Of a DNA stretch of 64,000 bases, positions 56,101-64,000 are shown piece after piece; position 1 is the stretch's first letter; each line of letters begins with the position of its first letter. The DNA lies in NCBI GenBank assembly GCA_022239325.1, contig JAKOGP010000002.1, positions 1 through 64,000 on the forward strand, given 5' to 3'. The notes beneath the pieces are model-generated. The model did not search any database. It was not told the DNA's origin and was given only the letters and a program-made list of their open reading frames with translations. The translations under genes and the position numbers were made by a program. This DNA is from Flavobacteriaceae bacterium LSUCC0859. Its GTDB lineage: Bacteria; Bacteroidota; Bacteroidia; Flavobacteriales; Flavobacteriaceae.

Positions 56101-56326
56101 GTAAACCTTTAAGATTATCCTCTATTTTTAGAATGACCCCCTCTTCTATTTCTAGGGGAGAGGCGCCAGGATAAGTAATACTAATCTGAATGATTTTAGA
56201 TTCTGTAAGTGGGAAAAAAGAGGATTTTAGCGCACTAGCCCCAAAAACTCCAAACAATAAAAATGCAATTACAAAAATATTAACCGCAACAGAATACTTA
56301 ATAAAATAGGCTATGATTTTTCTCAT
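53108..56326 (-). CDS. RND efflux pump, AcrB-type inner-membrane subunit
   Basis: A 1072-residue RND permease with about twelve transmembrane helices in two sets of six and two large periplasmic loops. The conserved GILVDDGIVIAENIYQH (TM4 region, with the proton-relay Asp pair) and its second-half counterpart GIMVNDGLVLI are visible. It drives proton-coupled export of drugs, dyes or other amphiphiles. Its stop overlaps nothing, but its start overlaps the adaptor stop (ATGA, 4 bp) and the TolC gene follows 10 bases later, so the three genes form one operon. Confidence 0.95.
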   Translation of the reverse strand: MRKIIAYFIKYSVAVNIFVIAFLLFGVFGASALKSSFFPLTESKIIQISITYPGASPLEIEEGVILKIEDNLKGLQGVDRVTAVANENSGRITVEIEKGRNIDFMLLEVKNAVDRVPSYPTGMEPLIVAKQEAIRPTISLAFSGKNIPLKVLKQMGRGIENDLRGMDGISQIVVSGYPDEEIEIAVNETQLLAYNLSFSEVAQAVSNANLLITGGTVKTDVEDFLIRANNKSYYGTELENLVVSTQTNGTIVRLKDIAEIRDRFSESPNATFYNGEESITITINSTNTEDLISSATKIKEYAANYNETHQGVHLSVLSDQSITLTQRTELLVKNAWQGMLLVLFFLSLFLNTRLAFWVAFGLPVAFLGMFAFAGLFDVTINVLSLFGMIIVIGILVDDGIVIAENIYQHYERGKKPVQAALDGILEVIPPIVSAIITTVLAFSIFLFLDSRIGEFFGEVSVIVILTLVVSLVEALIILPAHLAHSKALQPLDAAPKQGMAAVFAKLRGFNAVGEKIMNTLRDKMYAPVLLFSLRHKIFTFSVFLIALILTLGSVGGGVVKTAFFPRIASDRVSISLVMPNGTNEQITDSIISMIAHKSEIVNQELTAKYLNGTDKVLFENVIKTIGPGASRASLEINLLPGEERPDAIRSDLVTTRLAELVGPVIGVEQLIYGSGGNFGGSPVSVSLLGNNIEELKGAKVSLKKALLENDLLKDVVDNDPAGIKEIRLSLKDNAYALGLDVRTVMAQVRSGFFGTQAQRFQRGQDEIRVWVRYDKEDRSSIANLEDMRLLTPSGSKVPLGEIASYSIVRGDVAINHLDGRREIQISADLKNPNTTSGTDIMDEIKAHIMPEIQAKYPSVTASYEGQNREANKLTKSLNKAGLPILFLIYLTIAFTFRSYTQPILLLLLVPISLTAVAWGHWIHGFPINILSLLGIIALLGIMVNDGLVLIGRFNTNLKEGLSFDQALIEAGKSRFRAIFLTSITTIAGLAPLLLEKSRQAQFLKPMAISIAYGIGFATVLTLILLPVFLAFNNRLKTTFKWLWSGKMPAKESVERAVIEIEEAHHLDGDTSL

Positions 56327-57444
56327 GGTGTCACTTTTACTGGCATTCCTTCATAGGCTCCCATAATAGGCTTGGCTAGCATTGCAGTTCCATCTGGTAT
56401 ACCAGTAACTACCACCTGGTCTTCTGAATAATGAACCACATGAACCGCTAGTGATTGTAATACATTGTCTTTAACCGTATAAATATGACCATCCTGACGC
56501 ACCAAGGCTCTAGGGAGAGAAATAGCCTGTTCCATCTCATTCCCCTGCAATTTGGCACTGACATAGACCCCGTCAGATAATTGAGCATCTGTGGTTTCTA
56601 TCATAATTGCTGTAGTTTGTGTGTTAGGGTCTACTTTGGCATTTATATTCCTAATAAAACCGGTATAACTTTTAGTGCCCTCCAAATTTTCTAGCTCAAC
56701 AATAGCCCCCTTACGGAGCTTTTTTGAAAAAGATTGAGGAACAGAAACCAGTAATTCATACACTCCTGGCTTCATGAATTCGCCAAGTTTTTGACCACTC
56801 CTCACCAAGGTGCCTTCTCGAACTAAAGCCTCAGTGAGTATCCCGGTAAAAGGGGCTCTTATAGAGAATTTAGAGAGTCTTTGCTCTAGATTTTTTAGGT
56901 TGTAGTAGGCCGTTAAAATACCACGCCCTGAAATAAATAGCCTAATGTCTTCTGTGTCCATTTCCGGCAGCGCAGGGATGTTTTTTTCAATGTCTATGCG
57001 CTTTAAAAAAGAGGCCCACGCTTGGTAATTGTTTGGGAAATCTAATCTGATGTCTGGAAGGATGGCTGCAATTTGATTGTGCAAATTATTTCTTGAAGCT
57101 TTTACATTGGCTAAAAACTCAGAGGCGTCTATTTGCAGCAAAGTCTCTCCAAGCCCATAAGATTGTCCTGTTCTAAAAAGCTTATTCCCTGGCTTAAATA
57201 TACCTTGAACCTCTGCGTAAAGCTCAATTTTCTGTTTGGCATTTACCAAACCCTGAGCGTTTATATATATTGGTACTGGGCCGTTTTTGGCATATGAAAT
57301 TGCCGCTTCTTTAACCACAATTTTTGCTGGGACCACTGCAGCGGCTTTACTGTCTACCAAATTTTTAGCAAATACGGCAGCCAGAAAAACTCCTATGATG
57401 CCTGCACCAACTAAAATGGCACTTCTCAGTTTATTTAAATCCAT
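56323..57444 (-). CDS. RND efflux periplasmic adaptor (HlyD/MFP family)
   Basis: A 373-residue membrane fusion protein with an N-terminal membrane anchor (LVGAGIIGVFLAAVFA), a barrel-sandwich/lipoyl-like hairpin (YAEVQGIFKPGNKLFRTGQ and FSIRAPFTGILTEALVREGTLVRSGQ) and a beta-barrel. It links the pump to the TolC channel. A minus-strand -7 box (57473-57480) lies upstream, so it is probably the operon promoter-proximal gene. Confidence 0.93.
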   Translation of the reverse strand: MDLNKLRSAILVGAGIIGVFLAAVFAKNLVDSKAAAVVPAKIVVKEAAISYAKNGPVPIYINAQGLVNAKQKIELYAEVQGIFKPGNKLFRTGQSYGLGETLLQIDASEFLANVKASRNNLHNQIAAILPDIRLDFPNNYQAWASFLKRIDIEKNIPALPEMDTEDIRLFISGRGILTAYYNLKNLEQRLSKFSIRAPFTGILTEALVREGTLVRSGQKLGEFMKPGVYELLVSVPQSFSKKLRKGAIVELENLEGTKSYTGFIRNINAKVDPNTQTTAIMIETTDAQLSDGVYVSAKLQGNEMEQAISLPRALVRQDGHIYTVKDNVLQSLAVHVVHYSEDQVVVTGIPDGTAMLAKPIMGAYEGMPVKVTP

Positions 57445-57472
57445 AAGAATAGTATCTAAGTCAATAAGACCA

Positions 57473-57480
57473 CAAAACTA
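57473..57480 (-). promoter_or_regulatory. -7 promoter box of the efflux operon
   Basis: On the minus strand it reads TAGTTTTG, a perfect TAnnTTTG, 28 bases before the adaptor start. The -33 region is unclear. Confidence 0.4.
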
Positions 57481-57550
57481 TCCAATAGTAAAGCCTTAAA
57501 ATGTTAAAAAAAACTTAAAAAAATGAGATTGCTTGCATTTAGAAACAGTC

Positions 57551-59473
57551 TTAACAACCAGATAAATCTATCTCTTCACTAATTTTCTCCCAACGTTTCA
57601 TGCAATCCTGAAGTGCCAATTTGTTGTTCTGGTAGCGATCAAAAAATTCAGGATCTGAAGCGGTCTTTTCATAATCCAACTCTAGGGACTGGTCTTGCTT
57701 TTTAATGGCTGCTTCCAGATCTGATATTTGAGCTTCTATATTGCTGAGTTTGTTTTGCAAAGACTTCATGGCTTTCTGCTCTTTGTAACTCAACTCCTTG
57801 TTTACAGGCGCCTCTTTGGATAATTTCTTTTGTTGCTGCTTTTTCTCGATAGCTCTAAAATCGGCCACCTTGCGCTGCTCCAAATAAAAATCTATATCTC
57901 CTAAGTACTCTTTGATCTTTTGGTCCTTAAACTCATATACCTTGTTGGTAAGACCCTGTAAAAAATCCCTGTCGTGAGACACCAACAACAAAGTACCTTC
58001 AAAGCTTTGCAAAGCTTGTTTTAAAACATTTTTAGATTTAATATCTAAGTGATTGGTAGGCTCATCCATCACCAGTACATTTAAAGGTTGCAAAAGCATT
58101 TTTGCCAAAGCCAGTCTATTGCGCTCCCCACCGGAGAGTACACGAACGTATTTGTCTGCGTCGTCTCCTCTAAATAAAAAGGACCCTAATATATCTCTCA
58201 CCTTTGCCCTATTAGACTCATTTGCAGCGTCTATCATGGTATCTAACACTGTCTTATTCCCATCTAAATATTCTGCCTGGTTTTGAGCAAAATAACCAAT
58301 CTGCACATTGTGTCCTAACTTAACATGACCCTGTGAGGCTTTTATATCTCCCACAATAATTTTTGCCAAGGTAGATTTACCTTGTCCATTTTGACCCACA
58401 AAAGCGGTTTTGGAGTCTCTCTCTATGAGTAGGTCTATCTCTGAGAGTACCTGATGGTCTCCATAGGCTTTTGAAACCCCATGACTTTCTATTACCACCT
58501 TTCCTGGGGTAACAGATACTGGAAACTTCAATTTCATGACTGAATTGTCGTCTTCGTCTACCTCTATTCGGTCTATCTTGTCTAGTTTTTTAATGAGAGA
58601 CTGTGCCATGGTTGCCTTGGAGGCCTTGGCCCTAAACTTTTCAATTAGTCTTTCCGTTTGTTGGATTTGCTTCTCCTGATTTTTTTGAGCATTCAATTGT
58701 AATTCTTTAAGCTCAGATCTAAGTACCAAATACTGTGAGTAAGGTTTGTTATAGTCATATATTCTACCCAAAGAAATCTCAATACTCCTATTGGTCACAT
58801 GATCTAAGAACATTTTATCATGAGATACAATCACGACCGCTCCTGTGAACTGGTTTAAAAATTGCTCCAACCAAATAATAGATTCAATGTCTAAATGGTT
58901 GGTAGGCTCATCTAATAAAAGTACATCATTGGTTTGCAGTAGTAACTTGGCCAATTCTATTCGCATGCGCCAACCCCCTGAAAAAGTTTCTGTTTTCTTG
59001 TCAAAATCGGATCTATTAAATCCCAGACCCTGCAAGATTTTTTCCGTTTCTCCTTGGTAGTTATACCCCCCAACCATCTCATAGCGCTGCGTAATTTCAC
59101 TGAGATCTTCAATGAGCTGAGAATAAACCTCACTCTCATAGTCTGTTCGGGTGGCCAATTGGTGATTAATCTCGTCTAACTGAAGTTCCAGTGCTTTAAT
59201 TTCTTCAAAGGCTTGTTGGGCTTCTTCCAAAACGGTTCTTCCTTGAACAAAGTCTATATCCTGCCTTAAAAAACCTAATTTGAGGTCTTTCTCTGAGGCT
59301 ATCACACCAGTGTCTGGAGCCATGTCTTTGGACAATAACTTGAGTAGGGTAGATTTTCCAGCACCATTTTTTCCTATGAGACCTACACGATCCCCTGCAT
59401 GTAATCTAAAAGAGATGTCTTCAAAAAGATATTCTCCTCCAAAACCAACAGATAACTTGTGTATATTGAGCAT
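57551..59473 (-). CDS. ABC-F family ATPase (translation-associated)
   Basis: A 640-residue soluble protein with two ABC ATPase domains in tandem and no transmembrane segments. Walker A motifs are GKNGAGKST and GQNGQGKST; ABC signatures are FSGGWRMRI and LSGGERNRLAL; Walker B sequences (LLLDEPTNHLD, LVMDEPTNHLD) are present. An interdomain linker of about 80 residues, rich in lysine and glutamine, and a coiled-coil C-terminus fit Uup/YdiF-like ABC-F proteins, which act on the ribosome. It is divergent from the DUF983 gene. Confidence 0.93.
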   Translation of the reverse strand: MLNIHKLSVGFGGEYLFEDISFRLHAGDRVGLIGKNGAGKSTLLKLLSKDMAPDTGVIASEKDLKLGFLRQDIDFVQGRTVLEEAQQAFEEIKALELQLDEINHQLATRTDYESEVYSQLIEDLSEITQRYEMVGGYNYQGETEKILQGLGFNRSDFDKKTETFSGGWRMRIELAKLLLQTNDVLLLDEPTNHLDIESIIWLEQFLNQFTGAVVIVSHDKMFLDHVTNRSIEISLGRIYDYNKPYSQYLVLRSELKELQLNAQKNQEKQIQQTERLIEKFRAKASKATMAQSLIKKLDKIDRIEVDEDDNSVMKLKFPVSVTPGKVVIESHGVSKAYGDHQVLSEIDLLIERDSKTAFVGQNGQGKSTLAKIIVGDIKASQGHVKLGHNVQIGYFAQNQAEYLDGNKTVLDTMIDAANESNRAKVRDILGSFLFRGDDADKYVRVLSGGERNRLALAKMLLQPLNVLVMDEPTNHLDIKSKNVLKQALQSFEGTLLLVSHDRDFLQGLTNKVYEFKDQKIKEYLGDIDFYLEQRKVADFRAIEKKQQQKKLSKEAPVNKELSYKEQKAMKSLQNKLSNIEAQISDLEAAIKKQDQSLELDYEKTASDPEFFDRYQNNKLALQDCMKRWEKISEEIDLSGC

Positions 59474-59538
59474 GATTTGTGACTGATGTTACATATAAAA
59501 ATATCCTAAAGGCGTATTTTTACATAAATTTTGTGCAA

Positions 59539-59943
59539 ATGTTAAAAAAAGGAAACAAACTAAATAGCATTTTAACAGGAAGTTGTCCCAGATGCCAAGA
59601 AGAAAACATGTATGTAGACAGCAACCCCTACCATTTGAGTAAATTATTTAAAATGCAAGAACGCTGTAGCCATTGCAACGCCAAGTATATGATGGAACCC
59701 TCTTTTTTTTACGGAGCCATGTATGTAAGCTATGGCGTAGGTATTGCCTTTGCAGTAGCTGCATTTGTCATTTCTTACTTGTTTTTAGGCAGTAATCTCA
59801 AAACAGCATTTATAGCTATTATTGGTACTTTGTTTGTTTTTTATCCTGTTGTTATTCGCTTGTCCAGAAACATTTGGATTAATATTTTCATGCATTACGA
59901 CCCCAAAGCTGTAGAAATTTTTAAAGCAGAGCAGAAAATCTAG
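59539..59943 (+). CDS. DUF983 membrane protein
   Basis: A 134-residue protein; I chose the ATG at 59539 (MLKKGNKLNS), since the longer frame from 59479 lacks family features. An N-terminal zinc ribbon (SCPRCQEENMY ... RCSHCNAKY) precedes two transmembrane helices (about residues 60-105), the DUF983 pattern. Function unknown. Its last 23 bases overlap the convergent FAD oxidoreductase gene. Confidence 0.88.
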   Translation: MLKKGNKLNSILTGSCPRCQEENMYVDSNPYHLSKLFKMQERCSHCNAKYMMEPSFFYGAMYVSYGVGIAFAVAAFVISYLFLGSNLKTAFIAIIGTLFVFYPVVIRLSRNIWINIFMHYDPKAVEIFKAEQKI

Positions 59944-60979
59944 CGATATCCATTTCTGGGTCTATGGGCTTAGAGGCGTAAATAAATTCAAATAAGGCCT
60001 TTGCAGCGCTGGGTGCAATTAAAACCCCTCGAGACCCCATTCCATTGAGCACATATAAGTTTTTAAAAGTAGGATGTACCCCCACCAAAGGCCTTCTGTC
60101 GGAAACCGTGGGTCTTATCCCTGCGGAATGAGATACAATTTCATAGGGGAGTTTCATGAATTTTTCTAGTCTCGATAACAAAAATTCCTTAGCATCGGCC
60201 GTAGGCCCGAGGGTTTTGTCTCTCCAAAAATAGGTAGAACCCACTCGGTATAGATCTTCGCCCAATGGAATGACAAAGACTCCAGACTTTATGATCAGAG
60301 ACTCTTTGAGGTCTGGTATTCTAAGCGTGAGCACCTCTCCCTTTGTGCCTTCTAAAGGAAGCCCATTAAAATATGGATTGTTTTTTAAGCCATAGCCCTC
60401 TGCGAAAACTACCCTTTGCGCCTGCAGGTCTCCATACTGAACGCCATTGGAATTAATTAGGAGTGCTTCGTAGTTAAAAGAATCCTCTATATAGAGGTCC
60501 CGAGCTATCAAATAGGCTTTAAAATCTTTCATTAAGGCTTTGGTGTCTACCCTACCTGTACCTCTTACTTTTCCGAACTTATGGGGGATAGATAGATTTT
60601 CATTGCCGTTCTCTACAAGAGTAGTAGACAAAAAAGGGGCTAAAGAAGGTTTGTCTGCGGCCTGAAACCATAAATTTTGCTCCGCTACAGAGGCAAAGCG
60701 CCTAAGAATAGGAGACTGATAGTCATATGTACCGCCTAACAAGCGCTCTAAATATGCATAAAAGGGTAACGCCTGGTCTAACTGTGTTTGGGCCTTCCAA
60801 GCGGCTGTAAATCTTTTTAATATAGTGGGATTGTATAGCCCACCCGCTACCACAGAGGCAGTTTGGGAGTCGTCTGCAAGGACAACAAAAGACTTATCTG
60901 CACCTAACATTTGAGTGGCATAGGCTACCCCGGCCAAACCAAGACCTACAATAATACTGTCTACCTTTTTCATTCTCAT
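59921..60979 (-). CDS. FAD-dependent oxidoreductase (DAO family)
   Basis: A 352-residue D-amino-acid-oxidase-like flavoprotein. The dinucleotide fold is at the N-terminus (DSIIVGLGLAGVAYATQML), and the C-terminal HSAGIRPTVSDRRPLVGVHP and LNGMGSRGVLIAPSAA are typical of glycine/D-amino-acid oxidases. The substrate is not determined. Start could be at 60979 or two codons later. Its 3' end overlaps DUF983. It begins just past the terminator of the gld operon. Confidence 0.85.
   Translation of the reverse strand: MRMKKVDSIIVGLGLAGVAYATQMLGADKSFVVLADDSQTASVVAGGLYNPTILKRFTAAWKAQTQLDQALPFYAYLERLLGGTYDYQSPILRRFASVAEQNLWFQAADKPSLAPFLSTTLVENGNENLSIPHKFGKVRGTGRVDTKALMKDFKAYLIARDLYIEDSFNYEALLINSNGVQYGDLQAQRVVFAEGYGLKNNPYFNGLPLEGTKGEVLTLRIPDLKESLIIKSGVFVIPLGEDLYRVGSTYFWRDKTLGPTADAKEFLLSRLEKFMKLPYEIVSHSAGIRPTVSDRRPLVGVHPTFKNLYVLNGMGSRGVLIAPSAAKALFEFIYASKPIDPEMDIARFSALL
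60192..60207. repeat. Near-copy of the GCATCGGCCGGAGGCC repeat within a coding region
   Basis: GCATCGGCCGTAGGCC differs from the 31197/2268 repeat core at one base. It lies inside the FAD oxidoreductase gene (LGPTADAKEF on the coding strand), so it may be a chance match or a repeat captured by the gene. Confidence 0.3.
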
Positions 60980-60983
60980 TTAT

Positions 60984-61006
60984 AAAAAACGCCTCTGAGA
61001 GAGGCG
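60984..61006 (-). terminator. Terminator of the gld operon
   Basis: A perfect 7-bp stem (CGCCTCT 60990-60996 with AGAGGCG 61000-61006) and 3-base loop; on the minus strand it is followed by a T tract. It lies 24 bases after the gldN stop. Confidence 0.85.
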
Positions 61007-61029
61007 CTTCATGCATATAATTGAAGAAT

Positions 61030-61929
61030 TTAATAACTCCACATATCTTGTTCTTTGTCTCGAATGGCCTCTTTAATTCTGTTAGATTCTAAAAGCTGGA
61101 ATAAGGCATTGTCTACAATATAATCCTTGATGTCTCTGTCTCCATACTCGTTGTCTTCCCTGTAAATAGTGGCGTTAAATCTCCTGGCATTTAAAAGCAT
61201 ATCAAAAGAGATAGGATTGGAAGGATTTTTTGGATTATACACTTTAGCATTGTGAAGGATTTCTCGAGCACCAGGATACCAAACCCAAAAAAGTGGGACT
61301 TTGTTTTCCTCAGGATCTATACTATCGTCGTCAATGAAATTCACATCTGGAGCCACAGGGGCTAGGCCCAGGAGTCTGTATTTTAGCTCACCTAAGCGCT
61401 TGTCAAAATACCACATACCCTTAATGAGGAACTGCTCTATGTCTGCCGCAGTGATGTCTCTTCTGGTAATATACTCTTGAGGAACTGGTTCTCCTGCGTT
61501 AAGCGCTTGAATTCCAAGGTCTGTAGTGTCAATTTTAGTAAGAGTGGCTTGGAGATCTTCAAAAGCTCTCTTCTCAGAAAAATAAGAGTCTACATAAACT
61601 CCCTCGAGATTTCCATTCTTGATATTCTTAACAAGTACGTCGTATAAAGACCTCCTGCTCGCGTCTAAAGCCACAGTGTCTACAGGGTAATAAAGTGGGA
61701 AATTTATTCTTTCATCTAAATCTATCACCTCCCAAACTGTTTTAGACCACAAAATATCTCTATCGTCTACGTATCCGTAAGGCAAAGGCTTTTGGTCCTC
61801 AGGAGCATTTTGAGCTAACTCTCTATACTCCTCTGGAGTTTTAGAATTTAGCAGATTAGACTGAGCTTGTGAAGGAGATAGGATCCCAACACAAAAGTAT
61901 AAAACAAAAATCTGTATACAATCCTTCAT
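61030..61929 (-). CDS. gldN: Gliding/type IX secretion protein GldN
   Basis: A 299-residue periplasmic protein (signal peptide ending SQAQ) of the GldN/PorN family, part of the ring that connects the type IX secretion motor to the outer membrane. DDRDILWSKTVWEVIDLDERINFPLYYPVD near residues 55-85 is the family hallmark. It follows gldM after 7 bases and the gld operon ends at the terminator at 60984-61006. Confidence 0.95.
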   Translation of the reverse strand: MKDCIQIFVLYFCVGILSPSQAQSNLLNSKTPEEYRELAQNAPEDQKPLPYGYVDDRDILWSKTVWEVIDLDERINFPLYYPVDTVALDASRRSLYDVLVKNIKNGNLEGVYVDSYFSEKRAFEDLQATLTKIDTTDLGIQALNAGEPVPQEYITRRDITAADIEQFLIKGMWYFDKRLGELKYRLLGLAPVAPDVNFIDDDSIDPEENKVPLFWVWYPGAREILHNAKVYNPKNPSNPISFDMLLNARRFNATIYREDNEYGDRDIKDYIVDNALFQLLESNRIKEAIRDKEQDMWSY

Positions 61930-61936
61930 TTAAACT

Positions 61937-63505
61937 TTAGTTTACGAGTTCAACAATTACAGGAGAAACCTTTTTAAGTTTATAGCTCTTGTTATTGGTA
62001 ATAAAGGCCTCTATATCAAATATCTGAACCAAATCTCCTCTTGAAGCCCTTTTCAAGGCAGATTTAGCACTATTATCTAACTTATTACCTTTCACCACAA
62101 CTGTTGGTTGTCCAGGAATTTTAAGTTTAAAGCCACTTACAGCAATATCCAAATCAAAGTCAAAGTCGTCCATCATAGCACCAACAGTAGAAATCTCTAA
62201 ATTATTTCTTGGCATTTTAACAGTTCCAGATTCGCCTCGAATAGTCCCCTCTGGCTTTGGAATTTCTTTAATCCTAAAAGAAGTGGTGGTTTCTATGTTT
62301 TTACCATCAGGTAGTTTACCCATAGCAGTAATTTTAACCTCTCTTCCAGACTGAGGCTTAAGAGTATATTTACTTCCACTAAGCTTTGTTAAACCGGGAG
62401 CAGAAGCCCTAACGTTGTTATCTGCAACGCCTGGAATTGAAATAGTCATTGGGTTGGACAAGCCTCTGTAAACTACATTCATTTTATCTGCAGAAATTAC
62501 AGCAGCGTTGGGCTTTGTAATAGTTGCAAAAGTAGACTGAACAGGCACTTTGGTTTCTTCGCCATCTTGAAGGAAAATTAACTCCCCCTTAATTTGGTGG
62601 TCACCAGGGCTACCTGCGTTTACAGTGAGTCTAACCCTACCGTCTTCAATCATATAATCTTCACCGTCTATTAGCTTTCTGCCGTCTAGAGTTAAATTTA
62701 CAGAATTAGGTCTTGTGCTAGCGTCTTTCCTTCCAAGTACAATACTACCTAAAAAAGCTTCTCCCTGATAAAATGCAGACTTTTCTTGCTCTAGAAGCGT
62801 GGTATAATTACTCATTGACACCTCAGAAGTTAACTGACCTTCTAACATACCCTTATAAACTTCTTGCTCTGTAATTTTTATGTCAGATTGTATTTGAGTT
62901 AGACTTGCCAAAGAACTTACTAATGGATAACCTTCATAGTGATAGTTTAACCATGGAATTGATTTTCCTTCCCTGTTTTTAACCTCACCGTTTTCATCTC
63001 CTGTAGTAAATCTTCTATCTACTCCTTTTGATAAACCAACGAGGTTTGGGGGTATTGATCCTTTGACCGTTGATTTAAAATTATTGAGTTGAGATAGAAA
63101 TTCTTGACCCTCCTTGGAAATATTATCTCCATTGAAAAACAACTGATCTAAGAAATCAGTCTTATCCATAACAACATAGTCTGTTTTATCTTCCAGATTT
63201 GCAGTCATTCTAGTTTTTAAATCTTCAATGTAGTTATAATAACTGTCTGCAGCTTCTTTTATTGTTTTAGCTGAGCTAAACAGTGATCCAAATTTTTCTG
63301 GACTTTCAGATGCTTTAAGTTTTAAGCCTTCAAAATACTGGCTATTTACTAATATCATTTCTTTGTTGGTATACTCAAATTTTTCATTCATTATACCAAA
63401 GGCGCCTAGAACCTCTTTACTCATGTTTAAGGCCAACATTGCTATGAAGACCAGATACATGAGATTAATCATTTTCTGACGTGGTGTTTCTTTTGATCCT
63501 GCCAT
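61937..63505 (-). CDS. gldM: Gliding/type IX secretion protein GldM
   Basis: A 522-residue motor component with one N-terminal transmembrane helix (MINLMYLVFIAMLALNMSKEVLGAFG, about residues 11-36) and a long periplasmic part of stacked beta domains. It pairs with GldL to convert proton flow into rotation that drives type IX secretion and gliding. Typical GldM segments are RKLIDGEDYMIEDGRVRLTV and IRGESGTVKMPRN. It is 23 bases after gldL, in the order L-M-N. Confidence 0.96.
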   Translation of the reverse strand: MAGSKETPRQKMINLMYLVFIAMLALNMSKEVLGAFGIMNEKFEYTNKEMILVNSQYFEGLKLKASESPEKFGSLFSSAKTIKEAADSYYNYIEDLKTRMTANLEDKTDYVVMDKTDFLDQLFFNGDNISKEGQEFLSQLNNFKSTVKGSIPPNLVGLSKGVDRRFTTGDENGEVKNREGKSIPWLNYHYEGYPLVSSLASLTQIQSDIKITEQEVYKGMLEGQLTSEVSMSNYTTLLEQEKSAFYQGEAFLGSIVLGRKDASTRPNSVNLTLDGRKLIDGEDYMIEDGRVRLTVNAGSPGDHQIKGELIFLQDGEETKVPVQSTFATITKPNAAVISADKMNVVYRGLSNPMTISIPGVADNNVRASAPGLTKLSGSKYTLKPQSGREVKITAMGKLPDGKNIETTTSFRIKEIPKPEGTIRGESGTVKMPRNNLEISTVGAMMDDFDFDLDIAVSGFKLKIPGQPTVVVKGNKLDNSAKSALKRASRGDLVQIFDIEAFITNNKSYKLKKVSPVIVELVN

Positions 63506-63528
63506 GAATTTAATATTTTAATTAGAAA

Positions 63529-64000
63529 TTACTTTCTGTTCATGGCCGTCAACATACCGTTGTATACCGCGTTTAGAGACTCTAAATTAGCCGTCATAGC
63601 CTCCATTTGCGCTTTAAGTGCTGCTGCATTTTGAGCAATATTTTCTTGAACTGCTGCCTGAGCGCCAGCACTTTCTAGCTGACTTTTGTATAAGTTATTT
63701 AAGGCTTCCATTTGATTAGCTGCATTTGCTAATTGATCAGAATAAGATTGGGTAGAAGCTATAGCGTCTGTTGTAGGTGATAAATTTTTAGCAGCGCTTT
63801 CAAAATTCTTAATACTTGCTCCCAAGCTTTCCATAAGGGCTGCGTCTATCTTTGCTTCTTTAAGTAAGGCGTCTAATTTTTTAGACATTTGAGCGTCTGT
63901 GTCAGATCCTGCAATAGCTTTTGATCTAGGTTCCCCGCCTTTAAGTTCAGGATAGGCTTTAGACCAGTCTAAGTCCAACTCTACTGGCTCAAAAGCCGAG
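63529..64000 (-). CDS. gldL: Gliding/type IX secretion protein GldL (C-terminal part, cut by window edge)
   Basis: About 156 residues are visible; the N-terminal part with its two transmembrane helices is outside the window. The open frame continues to the right edge (reading FEPVELDLDWSKAYPELKGG), so a TTG start at 63978 is not the true start. The visible part is the cytoplasmic alanine-rich coiled-coil tail that ends NGMLTAMNRK, typical of GldL C-termini. It is the first of the three gld genes seen here. Confidence 0.93.
   Translation of the reverse strand, partial: SAFEPVELDLDWSKAYPELKGGEPRSKAIAGSDTDAQMSKKLDALLKEAKIDAALMESLGASIKNFESAAKNLSPTTDAIASTQSYSDQLANAANQMEALNNLYKSQLESAGAQAAVQENIAQNAAALKAQMEAMTANLESLNAVYNGMLTAMNRK

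Noticed and set aside
59479-59538. Upstream extension of the DUF983 protein
   Set aside because: The extra 20 residues show no similarity to the family and would start within the divergent promoter region.

Overview
The window comes from a member of the Bacteroidota, almost certainly family Flavobacteriaceae. Evidence: gliding/type IX secretion genes gldL-gldM-gldN at the right edge, a SusC/SusD pair, many TonB-dependent receptors and lipoproteins, DUF families common in this group (DUF4249, DUF4136, GSCFA, DUF983, DUF5522), and promoters with the Bacteroidota -7 box TAnnTTTG. Shine-Dalgarno sequences are largely absent.

Layout. 1-38 kb is ordinary chromosome: a promoter leaving the left edge, an outer-membrane porin, a SusC/SusD uptake pair, rnhB, a large unknown lipoprotein, lipB, a tiny YqaE/Pmp3 gene, lysS, an SLC13 transporter, a zinc metalloprotease, hemL, a LysM glucosaminidase coupled to an ACC-deaminase-like PLP enzyme, a tiny DUF5522 gene, a DUF4136 lipoprotein, a GSCFA protein, alaS, an M23 peptidase plus MerR-like regulator, a TonB-type barrel, der, era coupled to an alanine/sodium symporter, a GH13 lipoprotein, a TonB receptor plus DUF4249 partner, and tRNA-fMet. 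46.2-64 kb returns to chromosome: a methyltransferase, DUF2147 and BspA-like lipoproteins, glpK, two FAD oxidoreductases, an RND efflux operon (adaptor, pump, TolC), an ABC-F protein, DUF983, and gldN-gldM-gldL (partial).

Between them, at 38446-46165, lies a 7.7-kb integrative element placed exactly at the 3' end of tRNA-fMet. It is the outstanding feature. Outside one restriction-modification cassette, its + strand is almost free of G, so the coding (-) strand is almost free of C. Hand counts give 1 G in 600 bases at 38521-39120 and 14 G in 1440 bases at 42121-43560. The encoded proteins therefore nearly lack Ala, Thr, Pro, His and Gln, yet keep open frames and catalytic motifs. The element carries a large serine recombinase, an excisionase-like HTH protein, a small serine recombinase, a protein with polymerase-like motifs (possible replication protein), a zinc-ribbon protein, two unknown proteins, and a compositionally normal MvaI/BcnI-type endonuclease with an N4-cytosine-type methyltransferase.

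The integration site appears to lie inside the recombinase gene. The integrated gene ends in 12 residues read from the antisense strand of the tRNA. A 43-codon open frame stranded at the other end of the element (46030-46165) continues the recombinase in phase if the ends are joined at the shared 5-bp core CTACT. Excision would thus rebuild a 581-residue enzyme and restore the tRNA next to its own terminator, which now lies 7.7 kb away. I infer a partitioned, integration-switched serine recombinase on a one-strand-C-depleted element; I do not know of a described system of this kind.
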